The notes under the pieces: model-generated | Databases searched by the model: none | Seen by the model: only the letters and a program-made list of their open reading frames with translations | What the model was told of the DNA's origin: nothing | From: Vibrio thalassae | GTDB taxonomy: Bacteria > Pseudomonadota > Gammaproteobacteria > Enterobacterales > Vibrionaceae | Direction of reading: 5' to 3' | Assembly: GCF_900089835.1 (NCBI RefSeq) | Contig: NZ_OANU01000045.1 | Span: 1 to 64,000, forward strand | Length of the DNA stretch: 64,000 nucleotides | Shown here: one piece after another, positions 18,112 to 28,064 of the stretch | How positions within the stretch are numbered: the stretch's first letter is position 1 | How the letters are laid out: each line of letters starts with the position of its first letter | Program-made: the position numbers and the translations under genes

Positions 18112-20154
18112 ATGGCAAATCCACTACTGACGTTTACCGACTTACCTCCTTTTTCTCAAATTAAGCCTGAGCATGTGAAGCCAGCCGTTGAACAAGCGAT
18201 TGAGGCATGCCGAGCGAAAATAGACCAAGTACTTGAAGGTAACGCCAACCCGACTTGGGACAACGTTGTTGCGCCAATCGAGCAGATTGATGACAAGCTT
18301 AGCCGCTTGTGGTCACCAGTGAGCCATATGAACTCAGTGATGAACAGTGATGAATTGCGCGAAGCGTATGAAAGCTGCCTACCAATTCTTTCTGAATACG
18401 GCACTTGGGTGGGGCAACACAAGGGGCTGTATGAAGCGTACAAAGCGATCAAAGCCAGTGACGCGTTTAATGCGCTTTCCCAAGCGCAACAGAAAACCAT
18501 CAAAGATTCACTGCGTGATTTTGAATTGTCTGGTATTGGTCTGCCAGCCGATGAGCAGCACCGCTATGGTGAAATCAGCAAACGTATGTCTGAGCTAGGC
18601 TCGCAATTCTCAAATAATGTCCTAGATGCCACCATGGGTTGGACTAAGCACATTACTGATGAGAAAGAACTTGCTGGTATGCCAGAATCGGCACTCGCAG
18701 CGGCAAAAGCGGCGGCTGAGGCGAAAGAATTAGAAGGCTATCTACTGACATTAGATATCCCATCTTACCTTCCTGTTCTAACCTACTGTGATAACCAAGA
18801 GCTACGTAAAGAGCTATACGAAGCCTATGTGACGCGCGCTTCTGATCGCGGTCCAAATGCGGGTAAATGGGACAACACTGAGATTATCGCAGAGCAACTT
18901 AAGCTGCGTCATGAAATCGCGCGCTTGCTGGGTTTTGGTACTTATAGTGAAAAGTCACTGGCAACCAAGATGGCAGAAAGCCCTGCTCAAGTGCTTGGCT
19001 TCCTCAATGATCTGGCGACTAAAGCTAAACCTCAAGGTGAGCGTGAAGTCGAGGAGCTACGCCAGTTTGCTGAAAAAGAGTTCGGCGTAACTGAGCTAAA
19101 CCTTTGGGATATTGCTTACTACAGTGAGAAGCAGAAGCAGCACCTGTTCCAATTCTCTAATGAGGAGCTGCGCCCTTACTTCCCAGAATCAAAAGTGGTC
19201 AGCGGGTTGTTTGAAGTGTTAAACCGCGTGTTCGGGATGCAGATTAAAGAGCGTGAAGGGGTGGATACTTGGCATGAGTCAGTACGATTCTTCGATATTT
19301 TTGACAGCACTGACACACTGCGTGGTAGCTTCTATCTTGACTTGTACGCTCGTGAGCACAAACGTGGCGGTGCGTGGATGGACGAGTGTCGTGTACGACG
19401 CATCGATCTTGACGGTGAACTGCAAACACCAGTAGCGTACCTAACGTGTAACTTCAATAAACCCGTCGGCGGCAAACCAGCCATGTTCACTCATGATGAA
19501 GTCGTGACTCTGTTCCATGAAACAGGTCATGGTATCCATCATATGTTGACGAAGATTGATACGGGTGCGGTATCAGGTATTAACGGTGTGCCTTGGGATG
19601 CTGTTGAGCTACCAAGCCAGTTCCTAGAGAACTGGTGCTGGGAAGAAGACGCTCTGGCGTTTATCTCCGGCCACTATGAGACAGGCGAACCGCTACCTAA
19701 ACAGATGCTCGATAAAATGCTAGCGGCGAAAAACTTCCAATCTGCGATGTTTATTTTGCGTCAGCTTGAGTTTGGTTTGTTCGATTTCACGCTGCACACA
19801 GAATACGATCCAGACATCGGTGCACGTGTGTTAGAGACCCTGGCAGAAGTGAAGTCGAAAGTAGCCGTACTTCCAAGCCTTGAATGGAACCGTTTCTCAC
19901 ACAGCTTTGGTCATATCTTTGCGGGAGGTTATAGCGCGGGTTACTACAGCTACTTGTGGGCCGAAGTGTTGTCTTCCGATGCCTATTCACGTTTTGAGGA
20001 AGAAGGCATCTTCAATAAAGAAACAGGACAAAGCTTCTTGAATAACATCCTTGAAATGGGTGGCAGTGAAGAACCAATGGAGCTATTTAAGCGCTTCCGT
20101 GGTCGTGAGCCTGAGATCGATGCTCTATTGCGTCATTCTGGTATCAGCGCGTAA
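18112..20154 (+). CDS. prlC: Oligopeptidase A (M3 family metallopeptidase)
   Basis: The 680-residue cytosolic enzyme matches oligopeptidase A: start NPLLTFTDLPPFSQIKPEHV, zinc motif FHETGHGIHHML (HExxH near residue 467), and the downstream glutamate region ELPSQFLENWCWE. A C-terminal FAGGYSAGYYSYLWAEV is also typical. It degrades short peptides, including signal peptide fragments. The length equals that of E. coli PrlC. GGGACG precedes the ATG weakly. The gene ends in its own terminator. Confidence 0.97.
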   Translation: MANPLLTFTDLPPFSQIKPEHVKPAVEQAIEACRAKIDQVLEGNANPTWDNVVAPIEQIDDKLSRLWSPVSHMNSVMNSDELREAYESCLPILSEYGTWVGQHKGLYEAYKAIKASDAFNALSQAQQKTIKDSLRDFELSGIGLPADEQHRYGEISKRMSELGSQFSNNVLDATMGWTKHITDEKELAGMPESALAAAKAAAEAKELEGYLLTLDIPSYLPVLTYCDNQELRKELYEAYVTRASDRGPNAGKWDNTEIIAEQLKLRHEIARLLGFGTYSEKSLATKMAESPAQVLGFLNDLATKAKPQGEREVEELRQFAEKEFGVTELNLWDIAYYSEKQKQHLFQFSNEELRPYFPESKVVSGLFEVLNRVFGMQIKEREGVDTWHESVRFFDIFDSTDTLRGSFYLDLYAREHKRGGAWMDECRVRRIDLDGELQTPVAYLTCNFNKPVGGKPAMFTHDEVVTLFHETGHGIHHMLTKIDTGAVSGINGVPWDAVELPSQFLENWCWEEDALAFISGHYETGEPLPKQMLDKMLAAKNFQSAMFILRQLEFGLFDFTLHTEYDPDIGARVLETLAEVKSKVAVLPSLEWNRFSHSFGHIFAGGYSAGYYSYLWAEVLSSDAYSRFEEEGIFNKETGQSFLNNILEMGGSEEPMELFKRFRGREPEIDALLRHSGISA

Positions 20155-20177
20155 GACAGAATAGAAATAACACGGAA

Positions 20178-20209
20178 AACCCTTAACCTTTGGTTGAGGG
20201 TTTTTTTTA
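20178..20209 (+). terminator. Terminator of prlC
   Basis: An 11-bp stem AACCCTTAACC (20178-20188) and GGTTGAGGGTT (20192-20202) with a TTT loop is followed by a run of T. It lies 24 bp after the prlC stop. Confidence 0.9.
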
Positions 20210-20703
20210 TGGTATTGAGAACGCCATTTTCATTCAGTTAACGATTATCTAAAAGGCAGAAAAACACCAAGATGACATATTTTTCTCAATTGAATAACTA
20301 TTGAATAGCGGCTAATAAACGATTACTCATCATCAAAAACGCCATCCCCTTAACAATGACCGCCATGTAAACAAGTTTCAATATTCGAAAAAACAGAAGT
20401 GTTATTTCAGTGAAAATTAGGTGTCATTAAAACTCGCTTACAATGAATAATTAGTTCTATGCTCTGAATAAAAAACTAGTTTGTTTTAGGTCAAGGAATC
20501 GTCCTAGAGTGCATGCCAGTGCTCCGAAAGTTAATTACAAGCCCATTTGGTTTCAGGTAATTTATTTTTACTCATCGCTTACGCATTAATTATCAATAAA
20601 CATGCAAACAGCGCTGGGATTTTAAAAATTTATATTCAGCGATTGCTTTCTATCGGTTTGTGATTCTACCGGTGTCGACTGAATTGATTCGGAGTATCCC
20701 CCT
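20210..20703. other. AT-rich intergenic region before the cation ATPase
   Basis: About 490 bp with no supported gene. It presumably holds the promoter of the ATPase gene. I see no clear binding sites or RNA structure in it. Confidence 0.35.
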
Positions 20704-23457
20704 ATGACTAAAAAGTGGTTCACTGAAACCGTTGAGAATACCCAGCAGATGATGGGTGTAGCGCCAGAGCAAGGTTTGTCTTCACAAGAAGCGGCGGAGC
20801 GTCAATCTCAGTACGGTAAAAACGAACTTCAAGAAAAGGCAGGAAAATCTGCACTTGAACTCTTTGCTCATCAATTTAAAAACCCACTGATCTTCATTCT
20901 AGGTGTGGGTGCCATTGTTTCCTATTTCACCGGACACTTAGTGGATGCTATCGCGATTACCGCGATCATCTTTATCAATGCGCTTATCGCATTCTGGCAA
21001 GAATTCAAAGCCCAGAAAGGGATGGAAGCGCTGCGCCAAATGGCCGCACCGTCAGCACAAGTGAAGCGTGATGGTGAATGGATTGATATTCCAGCTAGCG
21101 ACATCGTGCCTGGTGATATCTTAAAAATCAGTACCGGTGACATCCTAGCGGCTGACGTTCGTATCTTAGAAGCCAATCGTCTGTCTATCGACGAAGCCGC
21201 GTTGACTGGTGAATCTGAGCCAGTCGATAAAACGGCTAAAGTGATTGACGACGAAACAGTCGGTCTTGGTGACCAGTTAAACATGGGCTTTATGACAACC
21301 ATGGTAACGTCGGGCACAGGTCTAGGTTTAGTTGTAGCGACAGGAATGCAGACCGAAGTGGGTCACATTGCTGACCTAATGGCGAACACGGAAGAAACTA
21401 AAACGCCAATGCAAGAGCGCATGGACACCATCGCAAAAACCTTGATGTTCGTAGCGCTTGGTGTTGTCGCCGTGGTATGTGCAATTGGTCTTTTCTATGG
21501 CATGCCTTGGCTAGAGATCTTAAACACCGGTATCTCCCTGTCTGTTGCAGCTATTCCTGAGGGGCTTCCTACGGTTATCACCATCGTTCTGACCATGGGT
21601 TCGACTCGCATGGTGAAGAACAATGCGCTCGCTAAGCAGTTGGCAGCGATTGAGACCCTAGGCTCTACCACGGTGATTTGCTCAGACAAAACAGGAACGC
21701 TCACTCAAAACCAGATGCAGGTGATGAAGGCCTACGATGCAAGCGGTCGCTATTGGGAAGTAAGTGGTAAAGGTTTCAGCCCAGAAGGTCAATTTAAGCC
21801 GCTATCGCACAACACAGATGCAAAACAAAGCCCAGAAATGATGAAAGGGTTAGTGGTTGCAACACTATGTAATGACTCTGAATACATCATGGATGGCGAC
21901 AAGTCGACGGTTCGTGGTAACCCAACTGAAGGCGCACTGATTGTCGCGGCCGCGAAGGCTGGCCTTAACCAATCAGAGATGCTGACTTCAGGTGGCTATT
22001 CAATTATAGAGAAGTTCCCATTCGATTCTTCTCGTAAGATGGCTTCGGTGATTGTTAAAGATCCAGAGGGTAACCACTTCCTTGCGATTAAAGGGGCTCC
22101 CGATGTGATTCTTCGTAATGCAGCAAGCTTTATGGTTGACGGTATGTCAGTCGACCATACATCAACAGCTACAGACGGCAACCTGGCGCTAGCGGCAAGT
22201 GCAAGCGAAGAGATTGTGGCTAATTACGAAGCAGCGATTGAGAACTTTGCTCAAGATGCACTGCGCACTTTGGCGGTTGGTTATAAGGCGCTGACGGAAG
22301 CTGATTTGGAGCGAGACTTCGAAGAGCTTGAAAAAGACATTACTGTACTTGGTCTATACGGCATCATGGATCCACCGCGTCCAGAAGTACGCGATGCCAT
22401 TAAAAGCTGCTACCAAGCAGGGGTAAGAACGGTAATGATCACTGGTGACCACGCGCTAACTGCCGCAGCGATTGCTCGTGATATCGGTATCATTCGTAGC
22501 GAGAAAGACTTAGTTGTGACGGGGGCTGAGCTTGATGAAATGGACGATGACAAACTTCGTCAAATCTGCCCAGAAGTTGCGGTATTTGCCCGTGTAACGC
22601 CAGAGCACAAGTTACGTATTGTTCAAGCTCAGCAGTTCAACAACGAAGTGGCTGCGATGACGGGTGATGGTGTGAATGATGCGCCAGCACTGCGCCGCGC
22701 AGACATTGGCGTTGCCATGGGGATTACCGGTACGTCGGTTGCGAAAGACTCAGGTGACCTTATCTTACTGGATGACAACTTCAGCACTATCGTGAAAGCG
22801 GTACGTCAAGGTCGTCAAATCTTTGATAACCTTCGTAAGTTCATCCGTCAGGCTCTGACAGCGAACGTTGGTGAAGTATCGGTTATCTTGTTCGCGTTCC
22901 TTATGATGGGCCCAGAGACGATCTTGCCGTTAACACCGCTGATGATTCTATGGATAAACTTAGTCTCGGATGGTTTGCCAGCACTGGCATTAGGTGTTGA
23001 GCCAGAAGAGAAAGATCTGATGGAGCGTAAGCCTCGCAAACGTAACGAGAGCTTCTTTAGCGACCACTTGGGTACTCGTATCCTGACTCGTGGTCTGGCA
23101 CTAGGTGGCATGAGCTACATGGCGTTTAACTGGGCACTAACGAACGGTTTCTCAGCGAACTACGCACAGACAATGGCATTTGCGATGTTGGTGTTTGCTC
23201 AGCTTTGGCACCTATTTGACTCACGTACCTTTACGTCGCTATACCGCAGAAACCCATTCACCAACCCGTACCTATTAGGTGCAGTAGCGGTGTCAGCGAT
23301 TTTATCGCTAGGGGTTATCTATACAGGTCTAGGTCAGCTAATCTTCAATACGGAAGCCCTAGCAGCAGGTCACTTATTCGGTGTCATTATGGCAGCATCA
23401 CTACCGACGCTGGTTATGTCTGCAGTGAAAGAGGCGACTAAGACTAAGTGGATGTAA
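20704..23457 (+). CDS. P2-type cation-transporting ATPase, probably Ca2+ exporting
   Basis: The 917-residue pump has all P-type ATPase motifs: TGES (about 167), PEGLP in M4 (about 284), the phosphorylation site CSDKTGTLT (Asp about 327), KGAP in the nucleotide domain and TGDGVND (about 652). Transport-site residues look like the SERCA/PMCA class: ANVGE in M5 and NLVSDGLPALALG in M6, where SERCA has NVGE and NLVTDGLP. That suggests Ca2+ (or Mn2+) rather than Mg2+ or Na+/K+. N-terminal actuator and 10-span topology are complete. It is a single gene with a terminator. The ribosome site is GGAGTATCCCCCT. Confidence 0.9.
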   Translation: MTKKWFTETVENTQQMMGVAPEQGLSSQEAAERQSQYGKNELQEKAGKSALELFAHQFKNPLIFILGVGAIVSYFTGHLVDAIAITAIIFINALIAFWQEFKAQKGMEALRQMAAPSAQVKRDGEWIDIPASDIVPGDILKISTGDILAADVRILEANRLSIDEAALTGESEPVDKTAKVIDDETVGLGDQLNMGFMTTMVTSGTGLGLVVATGMQTEVGHIADLMANTEETKTPMQERMDTIAKTLMFVALGVVAVVCAIGLFYGMPWLEILNTGISLSVAAIPEGLPTVITIVLTMGSTRMVKNNALAKQLAAIETLGSTTVICSDKTGTLTQNQMQVMKAYDASGRYWEVSGKGFSPEGQFKPLSHNTDAKQSPEMMKGLVVATLCNDSEYIMDGDKSTVRGNPTEGALIVAAAKAGLNQSEMLTSGGYSIIEKFPFDSSRKMASVIVKDPEGNHFLAIKGAPDVILRNAASFMVDGMSVDHTSTATDGNLALAASASEEIVANYEAAIENFAQDALRTLAVGYKALTEADLERDFEELEKDITVLGLYGIMDPPRPEVRDAIKSCYQAGVRTVMITGDHALTAAAIARDIGIIRSEKDLVVTGAELDEMDDDKLRQICPEVAVFARVTPEHKLRIVQAQQFNNEVAAMTGDGVNDAPALRRADIGVAMGITGTSVAKDSGDLILLDDNFSTIVKAVRQGRQIFDNLRKFIRQALTANVGEVSVILFAFLMMGPETILPLTPLMILWINLVSDGLPALALGVEPEEKDLMERKPRKRNESFFSDHLGTRILTRGLALGGMSYMAFNWALTNGFSANYAQTMAFAMLVFAQLWHLFDSRTFTSLYRRNPFTNPYLLGAVAVSAILSLGVIYTGLGQLIFNTEALAAGHLFGVIMAASLPTLVMSAVKEATKTKWM

Positions 23458-23476
23458 TTCTTTACTTTGGATAGTA

Positions 23477-23506
23477 AAAAGGCGCTCTAAAGAGTGCCTT
23501 TTTTGG
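23477..23506 (+). terminator. Terminator of the cation ATPase gene
   Basis: The arms AAAAGGCGCTCT and AGAGTGCCTTTT (about 23477-23488 and 23491-23502, one G-T pair) are followed by TT. It lies 20 bp after the stop codon. Confidence 0.85.
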
Positions 23507-23524
23507 TTTGGTGGAATCTTTTAG

Positions 23525-23625
23525 TAGACCCCTGCCTACGCAAGGGCGACGATATCAAAGGCTCCGTTATTTTTGAATGTTCCGTCATTCCGCTAGCCGC
23601 GCGCCTGCGCAGGCAGGAATCGACA
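23525..23625. repeat. REP-like palindromic repeat pair
   Basis: Around 23584-23622 is GTCATTCC...GCCTGCGCAGGC...GGAATCGAC. It contains the perfect 12-bp palindrome GCCTGCGCAGGC at 23603-23614 and outer arms ATTCC/GGAAT. A partial second unit, CCTGCCTACGCAAGGG, lies at about 23530-23546. This kind of 'CATTCCTGC...GCAGGAATC' unit is dispersed in Vibrio genomes between genes. It lies between convergent genes and could protect mRNA ends. Confidence 0.6.
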
Positions 23626-23642
23626 TTCGGCGCACACGAACC

Positions 23643-24104
23643 CTAAGGATTCACATTGCGACTGATCGGATTCTGCAACGAGATCAATGTCTCCGTCGAT
23701 TGCACCTCTTCAATCGCTTGCAGCTTATTGATTAACACGTGCTGCAATTCTTCAATTGAGCGACACATCAACTTCACGAAAATGTTATACGCCCCCGTGG
23801 TGTAATAGGCTTCGACCACTTCATCTAAGGCATTCAGTTTCTCTAGTGCAGAATGGTAGTCACGCGCTGCATAAAGGTTAATACCGATGAAGCAGCAGAC
23901 GTCGTAGCCGAGCTTTTTGGTGTTTACAACCACCTCGGTCCCCTCGATAATTCCAGCCGCTTTCATTTTTTCGATGCGTACATGGATAGTGGCAGGACTG
24001 ACATCAAACTGCTTCGCCATCTCTGCATAAGGGCGACGGGCATCTTCCATTAGCGTTTTTAGGATCGCTTTGTCGAGATTATCAAGTCCATTCGTGGCGT
24101 GCAT
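23643..24104 (-). CDS. asnC: Transcriptional regulator AsnC (Lrp/AsnC family)
   Basis: The 153-residue protein matches AsnC closely: DNLDKAILKTLMEDARRPYAEMAKQFDVSPATIHVRIEKMK is the helix-turn-helix half, and LDEVVEAYYTTGAYNIFVKLMCRS plus STETLISLQNPI the RAM ligand-sensing half. In E. coli AsnC activates asnA in response to asparagine. No asnA is adjacent here. It is divergent from rsmJ with a 148-bp shared promoter region. Confidence 0.93.
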   Translation of the reverse strand: MHATNGLDNLDKAILKTLMEDARRPYAEMAKQFDVSPATIHVRIEKMKAAGIIEGTEVVVNTKKLGYDVCCFIGINLYAARDYHSALEKLNALDEVVEAYYTTGAYNIFVKLMCRSIEELQHVLINKLQAIEEVQSTETLISLQNPISRNVNP

Positions 24105-24252
24105 ATCGAGTCCTAGGTTATCGTCGTATTGATGGGACTAAAGCTTATCACTATTTCTATCAGGCCGTCTTTGAGCGGATCACGGTTATTGGTCACCGTT
24201 ACGACTTGAGGTAAACTGGCGCGCTATACCTTATCCTTATTCGGAGCCTATC

Positions 24253-25032
24253 TTGCAAATCCAACTTATCTGCGAACATGAGCCACGCCAACAACAGCTG
24301 CTGGACTTAGCCAGTCGTTGGGGCTTAACGGCGTGCCAATTGTCAGAGTTCGCTCTGGTTCTAACAGAAGACAGACTAGAACTTCGCAAACTGGATGAGC
24401 CTAAGTTAGGGGCTATTTTCGTTGATCTTGCTGGTGGTGCGGTTGCTCATCGGCGTAAGTTTGGTGGTGGCAAGGGACAGGCTATTGCCAAAGCGGCGGG
24501 TTTAAATAAAGGTGCGACTCCCACCGTTCTTGACGGCACGGCAGGTCTAGGTCGCGATGCTTTTGTATTGGCTTCTCTGGGCTGTAAAGTACAAATGGTA
24601 GAAAGACACCCAGTGGTCGCCGCTTTACTTGATGATGGCCTTACGCGCGCCAAACAAGATGAAGAAATTGGTGGGTGGGTGAGTGAGCGTATGTCTCTGC
24701 TTCATGCATCGAGTTTGGAGGCTCTGGATTCACTTGCGAATGATAGCCAGTTTGAACGTCCTGATGTGGTCTACTTGGATCCAATGTACCCACACCCAGA
24801 GAATAAGAAAAAGTCCGCTTTAGTAAAAAAAGAGATGCGCGTATTTCAGTCTCTAGTCGGCGCGGACACGGATGCTGATGGGTTACTGGAGCCAGCACTC
24901 AAACTCGCCACTAAGCGAGTGGTCGTAAAACGTCCTGATTACGCCGATTGGCTAGATGAGAAAAAACCGACAATGGCAATTGAAACCAAAAAAAATCGTT
25001 TTGATGTTTATGTCAACGCATCAATGAGTTAA
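24253..25032 (+). CDS. rsmJ: 16S rRNA (guanine(1516)-N2)-methyltransferase, TTG start
   Basis: The 259-residue protein has the RsmJ features: [23 protein letters not shown] near residue 58, the SAM-binding [18 protein letters not shown] near 97, and the catalytic [13 protein letters not shown] near 174. It methylates G1516 of 16S rRNA. The start is TTG at 24253 behind CGGAGCC; no ATG fits, and the family N-terminus (QIQLICE) begins right there. Confidence 0.93.
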   Translation: MQIQLICEHEPRQQQLLDLASRWGLTACQLSEFALVLTEDRLELRKLDEPKLGAIFVDLAGGAVAHRRKFGGGKGQAIAKAAGLNKGATPTVLDGTAGLGRDAFVLASLGCKVQMVERHPVVAALLDDGLTRAKQDEEIGGWVSERMSLLHASSLEALDSLANDSQFERPDVVYLDPMYPHPENKKKSALVKKEMRVFQSLVGADTDADGLLEPALKLATKRVVVKRPDYADWLDEKKPTMAIETKKNRFDVYVNASMS

Positions 25033-25163
25033 CACTTCTCCTCTGTTGATTTGAGTAATTTGCTCTGTCGTTACTGGAGCAAGTTACTTGAAACTGTCCG
25101 CATTAGACGTTATATCTAACTAAGAATCATTCCTGTTTTCGTTGTCTGGTGTTGGAGAGTGGT

Positions 25164-25679
25164 ATGAGTACGCGTTTGTGTAAGTTAAATCGTCGTGATA
25201 TTAGCGATAACCTCGGTGAAATACACCGCTTAGTAACCGAACCTAAATACCTATGCCGCTCCTGCTCCCGTTCTTCTGTAGATAAATCAACGCTGTGCAA
25301 GCCTGCGGCGATTCCTCCTGCCTCTTGTCAGAGTAAGCCGGTTCATGAGCAGCAGCAATGTGGTGTGCTCGCTGAAGCGCTACTTAAAGAGCGCCCTGTC
25401 AAACTCGATAAGCTTTCTGACGAAAAAGTCAGCAAAACACGCGCTGTAGAGGCGAGGTTGATTGACTCAGAGAAGATGGAGGCGAAAGATAAGAAAGCAC
25501 TTAAGCGCGCCAAGAAAGCACTAAAAATGCGGAAAAAAGCTCAGAAGAAACTATTGAAAATCTTGAAGAAGAGCCACAAGCTCGCTCGAAAACAGAATAA
25601 GTTGGAGCAGAAATATCAGCTTGCGGCTAGTGTGGTTGAGAAACAGGTCATGAAAGTGCAGCCAGAACAGCTGCACTGA
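25164..25679 (+). CDS. Hypothetical protein: cysteine-rich N-terminus and basic coiled coil
   Basis: A 171-residue protein of unrecognised function. The N-terminal half has a cysteine group (YLCRSCSRSS, TLCKP, ASCQ) that could bind a metal. The C-terminal half, from about residue 100, is a long lysine-rich helix with repeated KKALKRAKKALKMRKKAQKK type units, likely coiled coil and perhaps nucleic-acid or membrane binding. ATG 25164 is used because GGAGAG lies upstream; an in-frame GTG at 25149 is an alternative. It stands alone between rsmJ and the EamA gene. Confidence 0.7.
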   Translation: MSTRLCKLNRRDISDNLGEIHRLVTEPKYLCRSCSRSSVDKSTLCKPAAIPPASCQSKPVHEQQQCGVLAEALLKERPVKLDKLSDEKVSKTRAVEARLIDSEKMEAKDKKALKRAKKALKMRKKAQKKLLKILKKSHKLARKQNKLEQKYQLAASVVEKQVMKVQPEQLH

Positions 25680-25696
25680 ATTCTCTAGCAAGAAGT

Positions 25697-26575
25697 CTAG
25701 ACGCTCTTAAACTGGGCTTCCGCTCTGGGTTTGACCCACAGCTCATTGACGACTAATGACAGCAGAATAATACCGCCCCCAATAGATAGCTTGACTAAAT
25801 CCACGTCGCGATTCCAAATCACAATATTGACGATAAGCCCGGCAGGAACTAATAAGTTATTCATCACAGCCAGCGCCCCTGCGTTGACCAGACACGCCCC
25901 TCGGTTCCAAATGAAATATCCTAAGCCCGAGGCAATGATTCCTAAGTAAATCAACACGCCCCATTGCACGCTGGTGGTCGGCATTTTGTCAAAACTGCCA
26001 AACAGCGCAAAAGCAATCGTTGCTACGACCGTTGCCCCAAAGTAGAAGTAACCAAACACGCTATGTTGTGGCAGTTCAACGTCCGTTTGTTCCATCACAT
26101 ATTTATAACCGACCTGTCCGATGGCAAAGCAGAGATTGGCACCTTGCACCACAAGAAAGCCCGTGATGAAATTGTCATTGATGCCCGCAAACTTGATAAA
26201 AGCGGCGCCAGCTACCGCGATGGCGGCAGTGACGAAATACCAAGGAGAGAAGCGACCTTTAAGGAAGTCATAGAAAAGCGTGACGTAAATGGGAGTAAAA
26301 ACAGTGAACAGCAACACTTCAGGTACGGATAACAGTAAGAAGGATTGGTAGTAGAAGCAATACATCAGACCAAGCTGAATACCACCAATGGCCATCAGTT
26401 TGGCCTTTAAGGCTCCTGGCACTTGTCTAAAGTTAGTAAAAGGTAGGAAGACTAATGCGGCTAACACTACGCGCATTAGCACTGAGAACCACGAATCCAC
26501 CTGACCCGCTAGATAGACCCCGATTAGGCTAAATGAGAAAGCCCAAAGCAGAGTGACAGAATAAAGATAACCCAT
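25697..26575 (-). CDS. EamA/DMT-family transporter
   Basis: The 292-residue membrane protein has ten predicted spans arranged as two EamA repeats: the first starts GYLYSVTLLWAFSFSLIGVYLAG, the second near ITGFLVVQGANLCFAIGQVGYK (about 140). It looks like the drug/metabolite transporter group often annotated as carboxylate or amino-acid/amine exporters. The substrate cannot be read. It is convergent with the coiled-coil protein gene, 17 bp between the stops. Confidence 0.88.
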   Translation of the reverse strand: MGYLYSVTLLWAFSFSLIGVYLAGQVDSWFSVLMRVVLAALVFLPFTNFRQVPGALKAKLMAIGGIQLGLMYCFYYQSFLLLSVPEVLLFTVFTPIYVTLFYDFLKGRFSPWYFVTAAIAVAGAAFIKFAGINDNFITGFLVVQGANLCFAIGQVGYKYVMEQTDVELPQHSVFGYFYFGATVVATIAFALFGSFDKMPTTSVQWGVLIYLGIIASGLGYFIWNRGACLVNAGALAVMNNLLVPAGLIVNIVIWNRDVDLVKLSIGGGIILLSLVVNELWVKPRAEAQFKSV

Positions 26576-26646
26576 TGCTTAAACATGTTGTTAATGTGAA
26601 CGATGGGCCTATTGTAACATCTTTGTGAATCAATACAGATCGGATC

Positions 26647-26674
26647 AAAAAAGGCTTCTTTCGAAGCCTTTTAT
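26647..26674 (-). terminator. Terminator of uspA
   Basis: The perfect stem AAGGCTTC/GAAGCCTT (26651-26670) ends, on the minus strand, in TTTTTTGATCC. It lies 7 bp after the uspA stop. Confidence 0.9.
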
Positions 26675-26680
26675 CGTCAA

Positions 26681-27106
26681 TTATTCTTTAATTGGTACCA
26701 CTAACATATCGACTGGTGAGGTATTGATAAGCTGGCGAGTCGAAGACAGGATTTTGCTCCAGAAGTCTTGGTGGTGACCGCACACCACAAGGTCGACATT
26801 GTATTCGCCAATGGTATCGCGTAGCTCGTTACTCAAATCGCCACTGCCCACCAAAGAATGCTTAATTGGATAGTCGGCGTATTCTGCGAAATCTTTTAAT
26901 TGCGTCATTGAGGCTTCCATCGCCTGATGTTGCGTCTCAGCCATATTCAAATCAATTAGCCCGGTGTATAACTCGGCATAATTGACATCAATATGGATAA
27001 ACGAAACCTCTGCACCCAGTGGCTTCGCCAGACAGACCGCTTTGTCGATGAGCATTTTGCTTTCTTCTGACAGATCTAATGCGACCATAATATGTTTATA
27101 ACCCAT
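26681..27106 (-). CDS. uspA: Universal stress protein A
   Basis: The 141-residue protein is a single Usp domain: YKHIMVALDLSEESKMLIDKA at the start, VDLVVCGHHQDFWSKILSSTRQLINTSPVDMLVVP at the end. The G-2x-G-9x-G(S/T) ATP-binding pattern of the MJ0577 class is absent, as in the UspA class. It is made in starvation and stress. It is divergent from ftnA across 361 bp, and with ftnA and uspB forms a stress/iron-storage neighbourhood usual in Vibrio. Confidence 0.93.
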   Translation of the reverse strand: MGYKHIMVALDLSEESKMLIDKAVCLAKPLGAEVSFIHIDVNYAELYTGLIDLNMAETQHQAMEASMTQLKDFAEYADYPIKHSLVGSGDLSNELRDTIGEYNVDLVVCGHHQDFWSKILSSTRQLINTSPVDMLVVPIKE

Positions 27107-27467
27107 AACGCACTCCTCCTGACGTTAGTACTATGGAAAACATAGCATTTTCCACTCCAAAATTATGTTGATGTGATCTCAAATCGTTATCCAAAGTACA
27201 AATTACAAGTTGGCTATAGCGTTTGGTTGCTACAACGAGGTGCGCCTATCTGTCGATGTTTCTGGTAGGCGTGATAGTGATGAAGTGTTTAACGAGATAA
27301 TTCTCAGCAATAAGACAATAAAATGTGAGCAAAGTCGCCAAAGTTTTCTAGAATCAAAAGTAGCGATTGAGTAACTGACAATTTGTGAGTTTGGTTTGAG
27401 AGCAGAGACACTTCAATAAGTTATGTTATAGTGGCGTTAACTTGTGAAATTAAATTAGGAGTCTAGA
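27107..27467. promoter_or_regulatory. Divergent uspA/ftnA promoter region
   Basis: 361 bp between two divergent genes. TATAGT at 27427-27432 is a candidate -10 box for ftnA, about 35 bp before the ribosome site TTAGGAG. No good -35 is seen. No clear Fur box was found by eye. Confidence 0.35.
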
Positions 27468-27995
27468 ATGCTTTCTCCAGCAATGGTTCAGCATCTGAAT
27501 GAGCAAATTAACCTCGAATTCTTCTCATCCAATCTATACTTACAAATGAGTGCTTGGTGTGAAGACAAAGGTTTTGAAGGCGCGGCGCTATTTCTTCGTA
27601 AACATGCAGACGAAGAAATGCAGCACATGCACAGACTGTTTACTTATGTTAGTGAGACAGGTGCTTTACCGATACTCGGTAGCATTGAAGCTCCAAGGCA
27701 TGATTTCGAAAGTCTGGGTGATGTGTTTCGTGAAACCTATAAGCATGAGCAAATGATTACGGAAAGAATCAACAAGCTCGCACATGTGGCTTTCACCGCC
27801 CAAGATTACTCAACGTTTAATTTTCTTCAGTGGTATGTTGCGGAGCAACACGAAGAAGAAAAATTGTTTAAAGGGATCTTAGATAAGCTAGAACTCGTAG
27901 GTGAGAATGGTCAAGCGCTATTCTTTATCGACAAAGATTTAGCAGTGTTAGCAAAAGAAGGTTCTTCTTCCATTATGGACGCCCCAGCTGAGTAA
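27468..27995 (+). CDS. ftnA: Non-haem ferritin
   Basis: The 175-residue protein is a bacterial ferritin of the FtnA type, with ferroxidase ligands in the helix pattern [14 protein letters not shown] (Glu about 17), [12 protein letters not shown] (Glu about 50 and His about 53) and [10 protein letters not shown] (about 122-131). It assembles into a 24-subunit shell that oxidises and stores iron. The ATG follows TTAGGAGTCTAGA. It precedes uspB by 69 bp, perhaps co-transcribed. Confidence 0.95.
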   Translation: MLSPAMVQHLNEQINLEFFSSNLYLQMSAWCEDKGFEGAALFLRKHADEEMQHMHRLFTYVSETGALPILGSIEAPRHDFESLGDVFRETYKHEQMITERINKLAHVAFTAQDYSTFNFLQWYVAEQHEEEKLFKGILDKLELVGENGQALFFIDKDLAVLAKEGSSSIMDAPAE

Positions 27996-28064
27996 TCTCA
28001 GCGTTTAAAAGTCGACTGTTCGTCTTTTTCTCTTGGGTGTCTAGGAAGATGTAGGGAGGAAAAG

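Noticed and set aside
20922..21704. Leftward ORFs inside the cation ATPase gene
   Set aside because: They are mirror frames of a strongly conserved gene, without ribosome sites or family motifs.
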